Below are positions 34,456 through 42,912 of a stretch of DNA of 64,000 bases, piece by piece. Where the stretch lies: assembly GCF_000244895.1 (NCBI RefSeq), contig NZ_CM001441.1, positions 2,562,226 through 2,626,225 of the forward strand, read 5' to 3'. The stretch comes from Desulfosporosinus youngiae DSM 17734. Its GTDB lineage: Bacteria; Bacillota; Desulfitobacteriia; Desulfitobacteriales; Desulfitobacteriaceae. A program made the translations under genes and the position numbers. Under the pieces are notes generated by a model. That model searched no databases, had not been told where the DNA came from, and was given only the letters and a program-made list of their open reading frames with translations. How positions within the stretch are numbered: position 1 is the first letter of the stretch; each line of letters begins with the position of its first letter.

Positions 34456-37400
34456 ATGTCCGAAATCATCTATGGCCTATACGAGCAAATCATCAACGGA
34501 ATTATCAACGAAAATCTGGATAAAGTGGATCGGCAACTAATCTTTAAAGATACTCAGCCCCTGGATTCAGCTGAGTCTTCTAAAATTCTGGCTGAATACC
34601 TGACGAAAATTATGCGTGAGATTTTGGATTATATTGAAGATAGAGACTCTGTCGTCATAGACCGTGTCAATTTCTGTAATGGTATCTTACAATACATAGC
34701 CGAATGTATTCAGAAAGGGAGCTTTAGCTTCAAAAAGGATCAAGAGACCTTAAAACGAGTTGAGAGTTTCCTAATAAATCAGGACGCCCAACTCTTACTA
34801 GCCTTGGTAGACAAGAATGCAAACAAGCCAAAAGCTTTACCTACCTCGGAAAAGATCGTGAGGCCAGAGACTTCAATCGCGGAGAACTCCCTCTTTACTG
34901 GGGCAGTCCATGAGCCGAGCATGATCTCCGAACTCAAAAAGGAAATCCTAAGCAGTGACAGAATAGATTTCCTCGTTTCCTTTATCAAGTGGAGCGGCTT
35001 GCGGTTAATCATCAATGAACTGACCCAGTTTACCATGGGCGGTGGTAGACTGCGGGTTATCACCACCTCTTATCTAGGAGCCACGGATTTTAAAGCCGTA
35101 GAACAACTCAGTAAACTAACCAACACGGAAATACATATTTCCTATGATACGGAACGGACCCGCCTTCACGCCAAAACCTATGTCTTCTGGAGAGATACCG
35201 GCTTCAGCACCGTTTATATCGGATCATCAAATATCTCAGAGTCAGCTATGACCAGCGGCTTGGAATGGAATATCAAGCTATCCCAATATGACTCCGGAGA
35301 TATCTTAGAGAAAATCCGGGCCACCTTTGAAGGATACTGGAATAACCTTGAGTTTACCCCTTTTATTCCAACCCTTGATTCTGAGCGCTTGAGAAAAGCC
35401 TTAAAGTCTGAGCGAAGAAACAGTCAGGATGAAGCCAATGCCTTAGGGTTTCACTTTGATCTGAAGCCTTACTATTACCAGCAGGAAATTCTGGACAGAT
35501 TGAAGGCTGAGCGGGAAGTGCATCACTCGTTTAAAAACCTGGTGGTTGCGGCCACGGGGACGGGTAAGACCGTGATCGCCGCCTTTGATTACCGGGACTT
35601 TTGCAGGACAAACCACACTCGCCCCAACAAACTGCTCTTTGTCGCCCACCGAAAGGAAATATTAAGCCAAAGTTTGGCTTGTTTTCGCGGGATACTCAAG
35701 GATCTCAACTTTGGTTCCATGATGGTGGGAGGTCTGAAGCCGGATAGCTTTGATCATTTATTTGTCTCCATCCAATCCTTTAACTCGAAGGATCTAACAG
35801 AGGTCACTTCCCCTGATTTCTACGATTATATTGTCATTGACGAATTCCATCACGCTGCTGCCCCATCTTACCAAGAACTTTTGGAGTATTATCAGCCGAA
35901 GGTGTTGCTCGGACTGACGGCAACCCCTGAGAGAGCGGACGGCCGGAGCATCTATACATATTTTCTAGGCAGAGTGGCTGCTGAAATCCGCTTATGGGAA
36001 GCTATTGAACGGAAATTGCTCAGCCCCTTTCATTATTTTGGGGTAACGGATAATGTTGACCTTAGTCGGGTTCACTGGGTTGCCGGCAATTACGATGAAC
36101 GGGAACTGGAGAACCTCTATGTGTTCGAAAAAGCCATTGCCGAAAAAAGGGTTAGCTATATTATCAGCGCCCTAGAAAAGTATTGTTTGGAACCTGGGGA
36201 GATCATCGGAATTGCTTTTTGCTTAAATAAGAGGCATGCTGAATTTATGGCTCAGGTTTTTAACAAAGCGGGGATTGCTTCAGAATTTCTGGTGGCGGAA
36301 TCGGAGAGCGCTGTGAGGGATAGCGTGAAGCGGCGTTTGGTGACGAAGGAAATCACCTTTGTTTTTGTGGTGGACATTTATAATGAAGGAATTGATATTC
36401 CGGAAGTGAATACGGTTCTTTTTCTGCGGCCTACGGAAAGCTTAACTGTTTTTTTGCAGCAGTTAGGCCGGGGGCTAAGACTCTGTGAGGGAAAAGAAGC
36501 CCTGACGGTCTTGGACTTTGTGGGACAAGCGCACCAGAAGTATTCTTTTGAAGACCGTTTTAAAGCCTTGTTATCCAGGTCTCGCAAAACCATTGAGCAG
36601 GAAATCAAGACGGGTTTTGCCAATGTGCCCAGAGGCTGCTCCATCCAATTGGAAAAACAAGCCCAGGACTACATTCTGGAGAACATACGCAATGCCGTTA
36701 ATACTAAGCGTAATATAATCAGCAAGCTCTATGATCTTATCGAAACTAAACAAGAACTTAAGGTTAGGGAGTTTTTCGAAGGTTATCATGTGACACCCCA
36801 AGACGTCTACAGCAAAAAGGCAACGGTTGTGGGACTGGCAGCCCAAGCCGGTTTACTGACGGGATATGAGGCAGATGCAGAGCGGGAACGATTGCTTGCC
36901 TCTGCGCTTGGAAGATTATCTTTTGTAAATTCCAGACGCTGGATTGGTTTTATGCAGAAGATCTTACCGCTGATTCTTTTAAGTAAAGGCTCTTTATTGC
37001 ATTCTTTAACTACGGTGGAACGGACAATGCTAACCATGGTTCACTATACACTATGGGGTAAGGGGCTAGGTAATCTGGACAAGAGGTTTGCTTCAATAGA
37101 AGAGGCAATTTATTGGGCCATTAATGATCAGCGGCTTTACCAAGAACTAATGGATTTACTGGACTATCAATTCGGCAAGATCGATTTCGTGGATAAGCCT
37201 TTAATTGGTTTTGAGGATGAATATCCACTCGACTTATACTGTGCCTATACCTTTGATCAGATTTTGGTGGCTCTGGGCAAACATACGGAACAAAAGAGGA
37301 GCTCTTTCCGGGAAGGAGTTCTCTACTTGGCTGAGAAGAAACTGGATGTCTTTTTCGTGACCTTGAACAAGTCTGAAAAGGACTATTCCCCCTCAACCAT

Positions 37401-37686
37401 GTATCAGGATTATTCCATCAATGAAGAGCTGTTTCATTGGCAGTCCCAAAGCCGGACGACGGTGGAATCCTTGACAGGGCAGAGGTATCTTAGCCAAGCA
37501 GCCAGTGAAGGGAAGGTGCTGTTTTTTGTGAGAGAATATAAGCAAGAGGGAGCTTTTACTACTCCGTATACTTGTCTTGGCTTTGCCGATTTTCAAAGCC
37601 ATTATGGTTCAGCGCCCATTAGTATTGTCTGGAAGATGAAGGAGCCACTGCCGGGGTTTGTAATGAAGAAGACGGTTAAAGTTTGA
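34456..37686 (+). CDS. PLD nuclease - SF2 helicase - DUF3427 protein
   Basis: 1076 residues, ATG with AGGTG upstream. An N-terminal helical region is followed by a phospholipase-D-type domain (FLVSFIKWSGLRLI, RLHAKTYVF with H238 and K240, GSSNISESAM). Then comes an SF2 helicase (ATGTGKT at 366-372, DEFHH at 462-466, LTATPERADGRSI, DIYNEGIDIPEVN, QQLGRGLRL). The C-terminal third (WKMKEPLPGF near the end) is DUF3427. Proteins of this layout are widespread putative restriction or repair helicases. A single H-x-K motif means it would need to dimerise to cut. All motifs are intact. Confidence 0.88.
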   Translation: MSEIIYGLYEQIINGIINENLDKVDRQLIFKDTQPLDSAESSKILAEYLTKIMREILDYIEDRDSVVIDRVNFCNGILQYIAECIQKGSFSFKKDQETLKRVESFLINQDAQLLLALVDKNANKPKALPTSEKIVRPETSIAENSLFTGAVHEPSMISELKKEILSSDRIDFLVSFIKWSGLRLIINELTQFTMGGGRLRVITTSYLGATDFKAVEQLSKLTNTEIHISYDTERTRLHAKTYVFWRDTGFSTVYIGSSNISESAMTSGLEWNIKLSQYDSGDILEKIRATFEGYWNNLEFTPFIPTLDSERLRKALKSERRNSQDEANALGFHFDLKPYYYQQEILDRLKAEREVHHSFKNLVVAATGTGKTVIAAFDYRDFCRTNHTRPNKLLFVAHRKEILSQSLACFRGILKDLNFGSMMVGGLKPDSFDHLFVSIQSFNSKDLTEVTSPDFYDYIVIDEFHHAAAPSYQELLEYYQPKVLLGLTATPERADGRSIYTYFLGRVAAEIRLWEAIERKLLSPFHYFGVTDNVDLSRVHWVAGNYDERELENLYVFEKAIAEKRVSYIISALEKYCLEPGEIIGIAFCLNKRHAEFMAQVFNKAGIASEFLVAESESAVRDSVKRRLVTKEITFVFVVDIYNEGIDIPEVNTVLFLRPTESLTVFLQQLGRGLRLCEGKEALTVLDFVGQAHQKYSFEDRFKALLSRSRKTIEQEIKTGFANVPRGCSIQLEKQAQDYILENIRNAVNTKRNIISKLYDLIETKQELKVREFFEGYHVTPQDVYSKKATVVGLAAQAGLLTGYEADAERERLLASALGRLSFVNSRRWIGFMQKILPLILLSKGSLLHSLTTVERTMLTMVHYTLWGKGLGNLDKRFASIEEAIYWAINDQRLYQELMDLLDYQFGKIDFVDKPLIGFEDEYPLDLYCAYTFDQILVALGKHTEQKRSSFREGVLYLAEKKLDVFFVTLNKSEKDYSPSTMYQDYSINEELFHWQSQSRTTVESLTGQRYLSQAASEGKVLFFVREYKQEGAFTTPYTCLGFADFQSHYGSAPISIVWKMKEPLPGFVMKKTVKV

Positions 37687-37796
37687 TTTCTGCTGTTATT
37701 GCGCAGGGATTGCCATTGTCGCGAAGAGGTTAAATAGTTATAGCTCTCATCTAAGCCTAGGTGGGGGTTATTTAACTTTAATTTCAATGTGCAAGG

Positions 37797-38420
37797 TTTA
37801 AATCCCCCGCCTTTAAGGCGGGAAAGGTTTTAGCGATGAACTTTTTCAGCCATATTATTCATGAGAGGTGAGTAATATGGTTGAATATAGGAAAAGCAGC
37901 CATGCAATCTATGATATAAAGTATCATGTAATATGGGTAACCAAGTATCGATATAAAATCTTAAAAGGAGAGATTGGCCTAAGATTAAGGGAGCTTATCC
38001 GGCAAGGATGTGAAGCACGAGGGATAACCATTGTGCAAGGGAGTATAGGTCGGGACCACGTTCACTTGCTATTGTCTTGTCCAGCAACTTTGGCCCCCAG
38101 TAAAATTGTGCAGTATTTGAAAGGAAGATCATCGCATTTGATGCAAGATCAGTTTCCAGAATTAAAGAAAAAATACTGGGGTCAACATTTATGGGCAAGA
38201 GGGTATTTCTGCGCAACGGTAGGCACAGTGACCGAAGAAACTGTGAGAAATTATATAGAAAATCAGGAACTGCATGATAAAGGGGATAACTTCAGAATCG
38301 AAGACTAAGTTTCAGTTAGAAGTCTTTAGCTTGCTTTAGCAGATGGGCTTTTTAGAAGGCGTTCAGCCTTAACGCGAGTTTTACTCGCAACGTTAAATCC
38401 ACCTGCTTCAGCAGGTGTGT
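37797..38420 (+). mobile_element. IS200-type element with solo TnpA
   Basis: Flanked by hairpins instead of inverted repeats. On the left is CCCGCC-TTTAA-GGCGGG at 37806-37822. On the right are GCGAG-TTTTA-CTCGC within an outer TTAACG/CGTTAA (38370-38397) and CACCTGC-TTCA-GCAGGTG at 38400-38417. Single-strand hairpin ends are the hallmark of IS200/IS605 elements. No TnpB is present. Exact boundaries cannot be fixed from one copy. Confidence 0.7.
37877..38308 (+). CDS. tnpA: IS200/IS605-family transposase TnpA
   Basis: 143 residues from ATG 37877 with AGAGGTGA upstream. It is a HUH-type Y1 transposase: the metal-binding motif is in GRDHVHLLLS (about 58-67) and the nucleophilic tyrosine is in ETVRNYIENQ near the C-terminus. 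AIYDIKYHVIWVTKYR is the standard N-terminus. Length is typical and the gene is intact. It excises and inserts single-stranded DNA. Confidence 0.92.
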   Translation: MVEYRKSSHAIYDIKYHVIWVTKYRYKILKGEIGLRLRELIRQGCEARGITIVQGSIGRDHVHLLLSCPATLAPSKIVQYLKGRSSHLMQDQFPELKKKYWGQHLWARGYFCATVGTVTEETVRNYIENQELHDKGDNFRIED

Positions 38421-38427
38421 TGTTTAA

Positions 38428-38601
38428 TTATTCTTGCTTTCCTGGGCCGTCTGAATCCGGGCTTGACTTCATAAGAACAAATTCACTGTCCCTACTATTT
38501 AAGTATATTTCTTCAGTTAGACGCTGGGTTTGTTGAATTTCTTCAATGATATCGGTCATTTTGTTGAAGAGTATACTATACAGTTCTTTATAATTTACCA
38601 A
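38428..38601 (-). CDS. Small 57-aa protein divergent from an XRE gene
   Basis: TTG start at 38601 with AGGGGTGA about eight bases upstream on the minus strand; reads VNYKELYSILFNKMTDIIEE, IQQTQRLTEEIYLNSRDS, FVLMKSSPDSDG, then stop. The first ~40 residues form a likely coiled coil with no membrane segment. The ribosome site and the two palindromic operators shared with the XRE gene make it a credible gene. Family unknown. It lies immediately beyond the IS200 right end. Confidence 0.55.
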   Translation of the reverse strand: MVNYKELYSILFNKMTDIIEEIQQTQRLTEEIYLNSRDSEFVLMKSSPDSDGPGKQE

Positions 38602-38638
38602 TGTTCTTCACCCCTATAGTGCTTTACACTCACTATTT

Positions 38639-38681
38639 TATGCGATAATCGCATAATAATCAATATGCGATTATCGCATAC
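38639..38681. promoter_or_regulatory. Twin palindromic operators between the small gene and XRE gene
   Basis: TATGCGATAATCGCATA and TATGCGATTATCGCATA, centred about 24 bases apart, are each near-perfect palindromes (ATGCGATwATCGCAT). The pair is enclosed in a larger symmetry, CACTATTTTAT ... ATAAAATAGTG. This is the classic layout of a Cro/CI-type operator. The adjacent XRE protein is the obvious ligand, repressing both divergent genes. Confidence 0.8.
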
Positions 38682-38707
38682 TATAAAATAGTGATGGGGT
38701 GAATACC

Positions 38708-38920
38708 GTGTACCAGCGATTACGTGACTTGCGAGAAGACGGGGATTTGACTCAGCAAGAGCTTGCTACCTTGCTGAAGGTAAGCCAAACAACCTATTCA
38801 AGATATGAAAGTGGTGTCCTGGATATTCCTAGTACCTCGCTTATTAAACTTGCCGAATTCTATAAAACTAGCATCGACTATCTGGTGGGATTGACTAATA
38901 ATAAAAGGCCCTATCGTTAA
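38708..38920 (+). CDS. XRE-family transcriptional regulator
   Basis: About 70 residues from GTG 38708 (GGGGTG six bases upstream; GTG 38699 is the alternative). MYQRLRDLREDGDLTQQELATLLKVSQTTYSRYESGVLDIPSTSLIKLAEFYKTSIDYLVGL is a complete, compact Cro/C1 domain with almost no tail. It should bind the twin palindromes just upstream. Confidence 0.85.
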   Translation: MYQRLRDLREDGDLTQQELATLLKVSQTTYSRYESGVLDIPSTSLIKLAEFYKTSIDYLVGLTNNKRPYR

Positions 38921-39046
38921 TGCTCAGTGGAACATGCAGTAAAATTGAAGAGAATTGGTTCACAATCTTCTCCAAGACCTTTGTGCTGAGGGTCTGAATT
39001 CAGACTTTCTACGTTAATCCAAACCAAAACTAAAGGGGAGCTATGC

Positions 39047-39595
39047 ATGAAAAATAAGATTTTGGTAACTGGTGTGTTCCTTCTCTTAGTTCTTGCAGCG
39101 GGTGGTTACTGGGTTTATTCTGAACGGGGTGAGACAACAGTCTATGGTGCGATTGAAAAAACTGGACGAAGAGGCAGCCGGGTAATTTATCAGGAAAAAG
39201 TTAAGGGTGGCGTAGTTGTTTTCACTAAACGTCTTACCGGAGATAGTAACACAATTGATGCCGGCTATGTAAAAAAGGGGTTGTTTGGCTGGAAATGGAT
39301 TTTGGGAGGCGGTTTTTCCGGCCACTCGGGACAGTATTTCCAAGCAGTTTCCGGAACTCCGTTTCCTATGCTGGTTGGCACCATTGACAATGACCAAACC
39401 ACAGAGATTAAAGTGACTGATTCTGAACACAGAAATTCCAAAGATGCTAAAATAGTTGGTACCGGTGATGATCGAATTTGGTTTGTTTTTGTAAATGAAT
39501 CTGACGGACCGGCTTTTGAAATAGACACGTTATCAGACTCGGGTAACGTTCTTAATTCTAAAACCATCGACATTCGAACCAGTACAACCTTTTAG
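39047..39595 (+). CDS. Exported or membrane-anchored hypothetical protein
   Basis: 182 residues, AAGGGGAG ribosome site. A basic N-terminus and hydrophobic helix (KNKILVTGVFLLLVLAAGGYWVY, about 2-24) form a signal anchor or uncleaved signal peptide; no lipobox is seen. The rest is a soluble, beta-rich extracytoplasmic domain (VIYQEKVKGGVVVFTKRL, IWFVFVNESDGPAFEIDTL) of no recognised family. Stands alone, convergent with sigK-like gene. Confidence 0.65.
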   Translation: MKNKILVTGVFLLLVLAAGGYWVYSERGETTVYGAIEKTGRRGSRVIYQEKVKGGVVVFTKRLTGDSNTIDAGYVKKGLFGWKWILGGGFSGHSGQYFQAVSGTPFPMLVGTIDNDQTTEIKVTDSEHRNSKDAKIVGTGDDRIWFVFVNESDGPAFEIDTLSDSGNVLNSKTIDIRTSTTF

Positions 39596-39681
39596 CCTCC
39601 GTAAGAAGTTATATTGTCAGTTTATGGGAAACGATTATTAGCAATGCCGGCGTCGTATACGTCGAAACTGAAGTCAATATT

Positions 39682-39715
39682 CAATCCAAGACCACTGATA
39701 GACGGTCTTGGATTG
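39682..39715. terminator. Bidirectional terminator
   Basis: CAATCCAAGACC and GGTCTTGGATTG form a perfect 12-bp stem with a 10-base loop. It is followed by TCATTTTA on the plus strand and AATATTGAC on the minus. It lies between the convergent ends of the exported protein and the sigK-like gene. Confidence 0.8.
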
Positions 39716-39738
39716 TCATTTTACTGATGCCTATATGC

Positions 39739-40479
39739 TTATGGTTTTCTCTCTTTCATTAGCTTGATTAACATTTGGCGGGCTTTTTTTTCAAGCCTTG
39801 ATACATAGGACCGTGAAATCCCAAGTGTTTCGCTTACCGTTTGTTGAGAATACTCTGTACTGTTCATCAAGCCAAATCTCATTTTAAGAACCTGGCGGTG
39901 AAGGATTGGTAGTTTTTTTACGTTTTCAAGCAGATCGCGTTGATCTTCATTGTTTACGACTTGATCAAGAATTGGTTTGTTGTCAGCACTCAAACGGTCA
40001 ATCAAACTTAATTCATCCCCACTGTCATCTGGTCCAATAGGTTTAAAAAGGGAGGTTTCTAAGTTGCTTCGATCTTTACGAAAGTACATAAGGATCTCAT
40101 TTTTGATACAGCGTGTGGCATAAGTGCTTAGTTTGGCACCAATATTAGGATTGAAGCTATCGATGGCTTTAATTAAGCCTATCATTCCTATTGAAAACAG
40201 ATCTTCGTTTTCTTCTTGATTTTTGACAAATTGTTTAACGATAAATGCCACTAGGCGCATGTTGTGCTCGATCAGCATGTTTCGTGCATGTTCTACTTCA
40301 ATTATTTCATCTATCCCGTCTAAATCTGAGTTTATATGAACACGCTGTAGGATTTGGAAGTAACGTGCTTCATCCTCTTGACTCAGAGGGGGTGGAAAAG
40401 AATTATTGTTAATATATGAAACCAGTAGGGGTACCCCTTTGAGTAGTAAAAGGGCCAAACTAGTCAGGATAACTTCCAT
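39739..40479 (-). CDS. SigK-like sporulation sigma factor (paralogue)
   Basis: 246 residues, AAAGGAGG ribosome site. The hydrophobic pro-sequence (LTSLALLLLKGVPLLVSYI) and NSFPPPLSQEDEARYF match pro-SigK, which is membrane-bound until cleaved. Region 2 is clear (LIEHNMRLVAFIVKQF, EDLFSIGMIGLIKAIDSFNP, STYATRCIKNEILMYFR) and so is region 4 (YSQQTVSETLGISRSYVSRLEKKA). It differs from standard SigK by an insertion of about 12-15 residues (INSDLDGIDEIIEVE) before the region 1/2 boundary, and by diverged sequence after FRKDRSN. No recombinase or skin-like break is present. It is SigK-type in design but may be a second copy with its own regulon. Confidence 0.8.
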   Translation of the reverse strand: MEVILTSLALLLLKGVPLLVSYINNNSFPPPLSQEDEARYFQILQRVHINSDLDGIDEIIEVEHARNMLIEHNMRLVAFIVKQFVKNQEENEDLFSIGMIGLIKAIDSFNPNIGAKLSTYATRCIKNEILMYFRKDRSNLETSLFKPIGPDDSGDELSLIDRLSADNKPILDQVVNNEDQRDLLENVKKLPILHRQVLKMRFGLMNSTEYSQQTVSETLGISRSYVSRLEKKARQMLIKLMKERKP

Positions 40480-40581
40480 TAACCTCAGCCTCCTTTCACA
40501 ATGTTCTATATTATGTGAAAGAGATGAAGTTGGTGTTTGTCCTAAGAGTGAGTGACTAAAAAGTTAAAGACGGGGTGTAGT

Positions 40582-41238
40582 ATGGAAGATAGGAAATCAA
40601 GCCTGGAAATAATATCCCCTGGTCTCCCGAAGGAGTTAGATATACTTTCAATTTTCGATAAATGTATTCTACCGGAAGATTCATTTACTAAGGGGATTAT
40701 TAGCAATGTTCTGTGCAAGGATCAAAATGCTGACCATGTATCCTTTAACAAAGTGCTTTTTAAGAACGTAAAGTTTGACAATGTGTCCTTTAAATACCTC
40801 GATTTAGTCGATGTTAGGTTTGAAAACTGCGATTTATCCAATGTGAATTTTAGCCAGTCTGTCATACATAAAGTAGAAATGATCAACTGCAAAATGGTTG
40901 GCATGAATATGAGTGAGTCTGCGCTGCGGAATGTACTTTTTGAGGAATGTGATGGAAGTTATGCTTTATTCCGTTTTTTGGATTGTAAACAGGTTGGTTT
41001 TAAGAATAGTTCACTTGGCAGCGCTGACTTCTACAAAGCTAAATTTTCAAAAGTCGCGTTTAACAATTCTAATCTGCAACAAACTGGAATGTCAGGAGTA
41101 AGCTTAAAGGGAATTGATTTAAGCAGTTGTAATATAGAGGGCTTAGGGGTTACCGTGGCTGACCTGGATGGCTGTATTGTTTCCCCTGAACAAGTAATAT
41201 CGTTTTCAAAACTCTTAGGACTTATCATTAAGAGATAA
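40582..41238 (+). CDS. Pentapeptide-repeat protein
   Basis: 218 residues from ATG 40582 with GGGGTG five bases upstream. From about residue 45 to 195 it shows repeated A(D/N)LXX-type pentapeptides (VSFNKVLFKNVKFDNVSFKY, LSNVNFSQSVI, SSLGSADFYKAKFSKVAFNN, NLQQTGMSGVSLKGIDLSSC). This predicts a right-handed quadrilateral beta-helix like Qnr/MfpA. Such proteins can mimic DNA and protect gyrase, but many do not; no resistance role is claimed. Divergent from the sigK-like gene. Confidence 0.85.
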   Translation: MEDRKSSLEIISPGLPKELDILSIFDKCILPEDSFTKGIISNVLCKDQNADHVSFNKVLFKNVKFDNVSFKYLDLVDVRFENCDLSNVNFSQSVIHKVEMINCKMVGMNMSESALRNVLFEECDGSYALFRFLDCKQVGFKNSSLGSADFYKAKFSKVAFNNSNLQQTGMSGVSLKGIDLSSCNIEGLGVTVADLDGCIVSPEQVISFSKLLGLIIKR

Positions 41239-41408
41239 TTCTGGAATAAAACCTTGAGATACCGCTTGAACTGGTGAAAAGCTAAGCATAAATTTGCTTA
41301 AAGATGGATTTGCATTATAATTTAGTTTAGGTCGTCCCCAAATAGTTGGTAAGCTTATACTCTGAAGGCCTGAATCAGGAATTGTCATAAGGAAAGAGAG
41401 ACCTCTCA

Positions 41409-42854
41409 ATGAACAAGGGTAATTTTAACGACTTTCAATTAAGCAGTGAATTATTAAAAGCAATTAGCTTACTGAATTTCATCAGTCCCAGCAAAGTCCA
41501 GGAGCAAGTGATCCCGGCAGTCCTGGCCCAAAAGGATATCATCGTCAAGTCCCAGACCGGAAGCGGAAAGACGGCGGCCTTTGCTATCCCTATTTGTGAA
41601 TTAGTGGACTGGGAACAGAATAAACCGCAGGCCCTAGTCCTTACCCCCACCAGAGAACTGGCAGTTCAGGTCAAAGAAGACCTGTTTCATATCGGCAGAT
41701 TTAGAAGAATAAAAGTAGCAGCAATTTTTGGTAAGTACCCTTTTCAAGTTCAAGAAAAGGAACTTAAACAAAAAACCCATGTTGTGGTTGGAACCCCGGG
41801 TCGCTTGATCGATCATATCGAAAGAGGGACCTTGGATCTATCAACTATAAAATACCTGGTCATTGATGAGGCTGATGAAATGCTGAATATGGGCTTTATC
41901 GAGCAAATCGAAACGATCATTGCCAACCTGGCTCATGAACGGGTGACCGTTTTATTGTCAGCGACAATGCCCCAAGATATCAATGTTTTATGCAGTAAGA
42001 TTATGAGAAATCCCATCCGCGTGGAAATCGAAGAACAGAATCCGGCGGCCGATCGGATCGCTCAGGAACGATATCTTGTCGATCAGACAGACAAGATGAA
42101 GCTTCTTCGAGATCTGACGATGGTTGAAAACCCGGACAGCTGTATGATCTTTTGCAATACTAAGCAAACTGTCGATGAAGTTTACACAGAACTCATGAAG
42201 CTGGACTATTCTTGTGATAAACTTCATGGCGGAATGGAACAACGAGATCGATTGAATGTCATGAAGAATTTTAAACAAGGATATTTCAGATATCTATGTG
42301 CGACAGATGTTGCCTCAAGAGGTCTGGATATCGAGGACATTACCTTGGTCATCAATTATGATATCCCATACGACCGAGAAAGCTATGTTCATCGGATCGG
42401 AAGAACAGGCCGAGTCAACAAACTGGGTAAAGCCATAACCTTTGTTACCAAAAACGAAGATAAGTTTTTGAAGGAAATCCACGACTACATCGGCAAAGAG
42501 ATCCTTCTAAAGGAAAGACCGGAAGAAGCAACGGTGCATGAGTCGAAACAAGGTTTTATGGCGAAAAGCAATACCTTGCCGGAAATCAAGGAAACAAAAG
42601 GCATGCAGCTGAGCACTGAAATCATGAAGATCCATGTGAATGCCGGGAAGAAAACAAAAATGAGACCCGTCGATATTGTGGGTACGCTTTGCCGTATTGA
42701 AGGCATAACCGCGGCAGATATCGGAATCATCAATATCCTGGATGTATCAACCTTTGTTGACATCTTGAACAATAAGGGTGAGGTGGTGCTGCAGAATCTG
42801 CAGAACACTCCGATTAAGGGCCGGCTTCGGAAGGTAAGCAAAGCAGAGCGGTAA
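41409..42854 (+). CDS. dbpA: DEAD-box RNA helicase, DbpA/YxiN-like
   Basis: 481 residues. Complete DEAD motifs: Q-motif FISPSKVQEQVIP, SQTGSGKT (about 48-55), PTRELAVQ, GTPGRL, DEAD (about 153-156), SAT, and HRIGRTGRV. The C-terminal ~75 residues (STEIMKIHVNAGKKTKMRPVDIVGTLCRIEG, IGIINILDVSTFVDI, NTPIKGRLRKV) are the DbpA RNA-binding domain that docks on hairpin 92 of 23S rRNA. It therefore most likely acts in 50S subunit assembly. Full length, monocistronic. Confidence 0.88.
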   Translation: MNKGNFNDFQLSSELLKAISLLNFISPSKVQEQVIPAVLAQKDIIVKSQTGSGKTAAFAIPICELVDWEQNKPQALVLTPTRELAVQVKEDLFHIGRFRRIKVAAIFGKYPFQVQEKELKQKTHVVVGTPGRLIDHIERGTLDLSTIKYLVIDEADEMLNMGFIEQIETIIANLAHERVTVLLSATMPQDINVLCSKIMRNPIRVEIEEQNPAADRIAQERYLVDQTDKMKLLRDLTMVENPDSCMIFCNTKQTVDEVYTELMKLDYSCDKLHGGMEQRDRLNVMKNFKQGYFRYLCATDVASRGLDIEDITLVINYDIPYDRESYVHRIGRTGRVNKLGKAITFVTKNEDKFLKEIHDYIGKEILLKERPEEATVHESKQGFMAKSNTLPEIKETKGMQLSTEIMKIHVNAGKKTKMRPVDIVGTLCRIEGITAADIGIINILDVSTFVDILNNKGEVVLQNLQNTPIKGRLRKVSKAER

Positions 42855-42912
42855 ACACAAGAACTAGGTGCTTTAAGGCAGGCATAGGAAACTAAATACG
42901 GGGGATGGTATT

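Noticed and set aside
37877-38308. TnpB/IscB-type RNA-guided nuclease beside TnpA
   Set aside because: No second ORF or omega-RNA-like right end was found; the next genes are the unrelated 57-aa gene and XRE.
39047-39595. Lipoprotein call for the exported protein
   Set aside because: No cysteine in a lipobox follows the hydrophobic segment.
40582-41238. Quinolone resistance (qnr) assignment
   Set aside because: Pentapeptide repeats alone do not identify Qnr, and the sequence is not recognisably Qnr-like.
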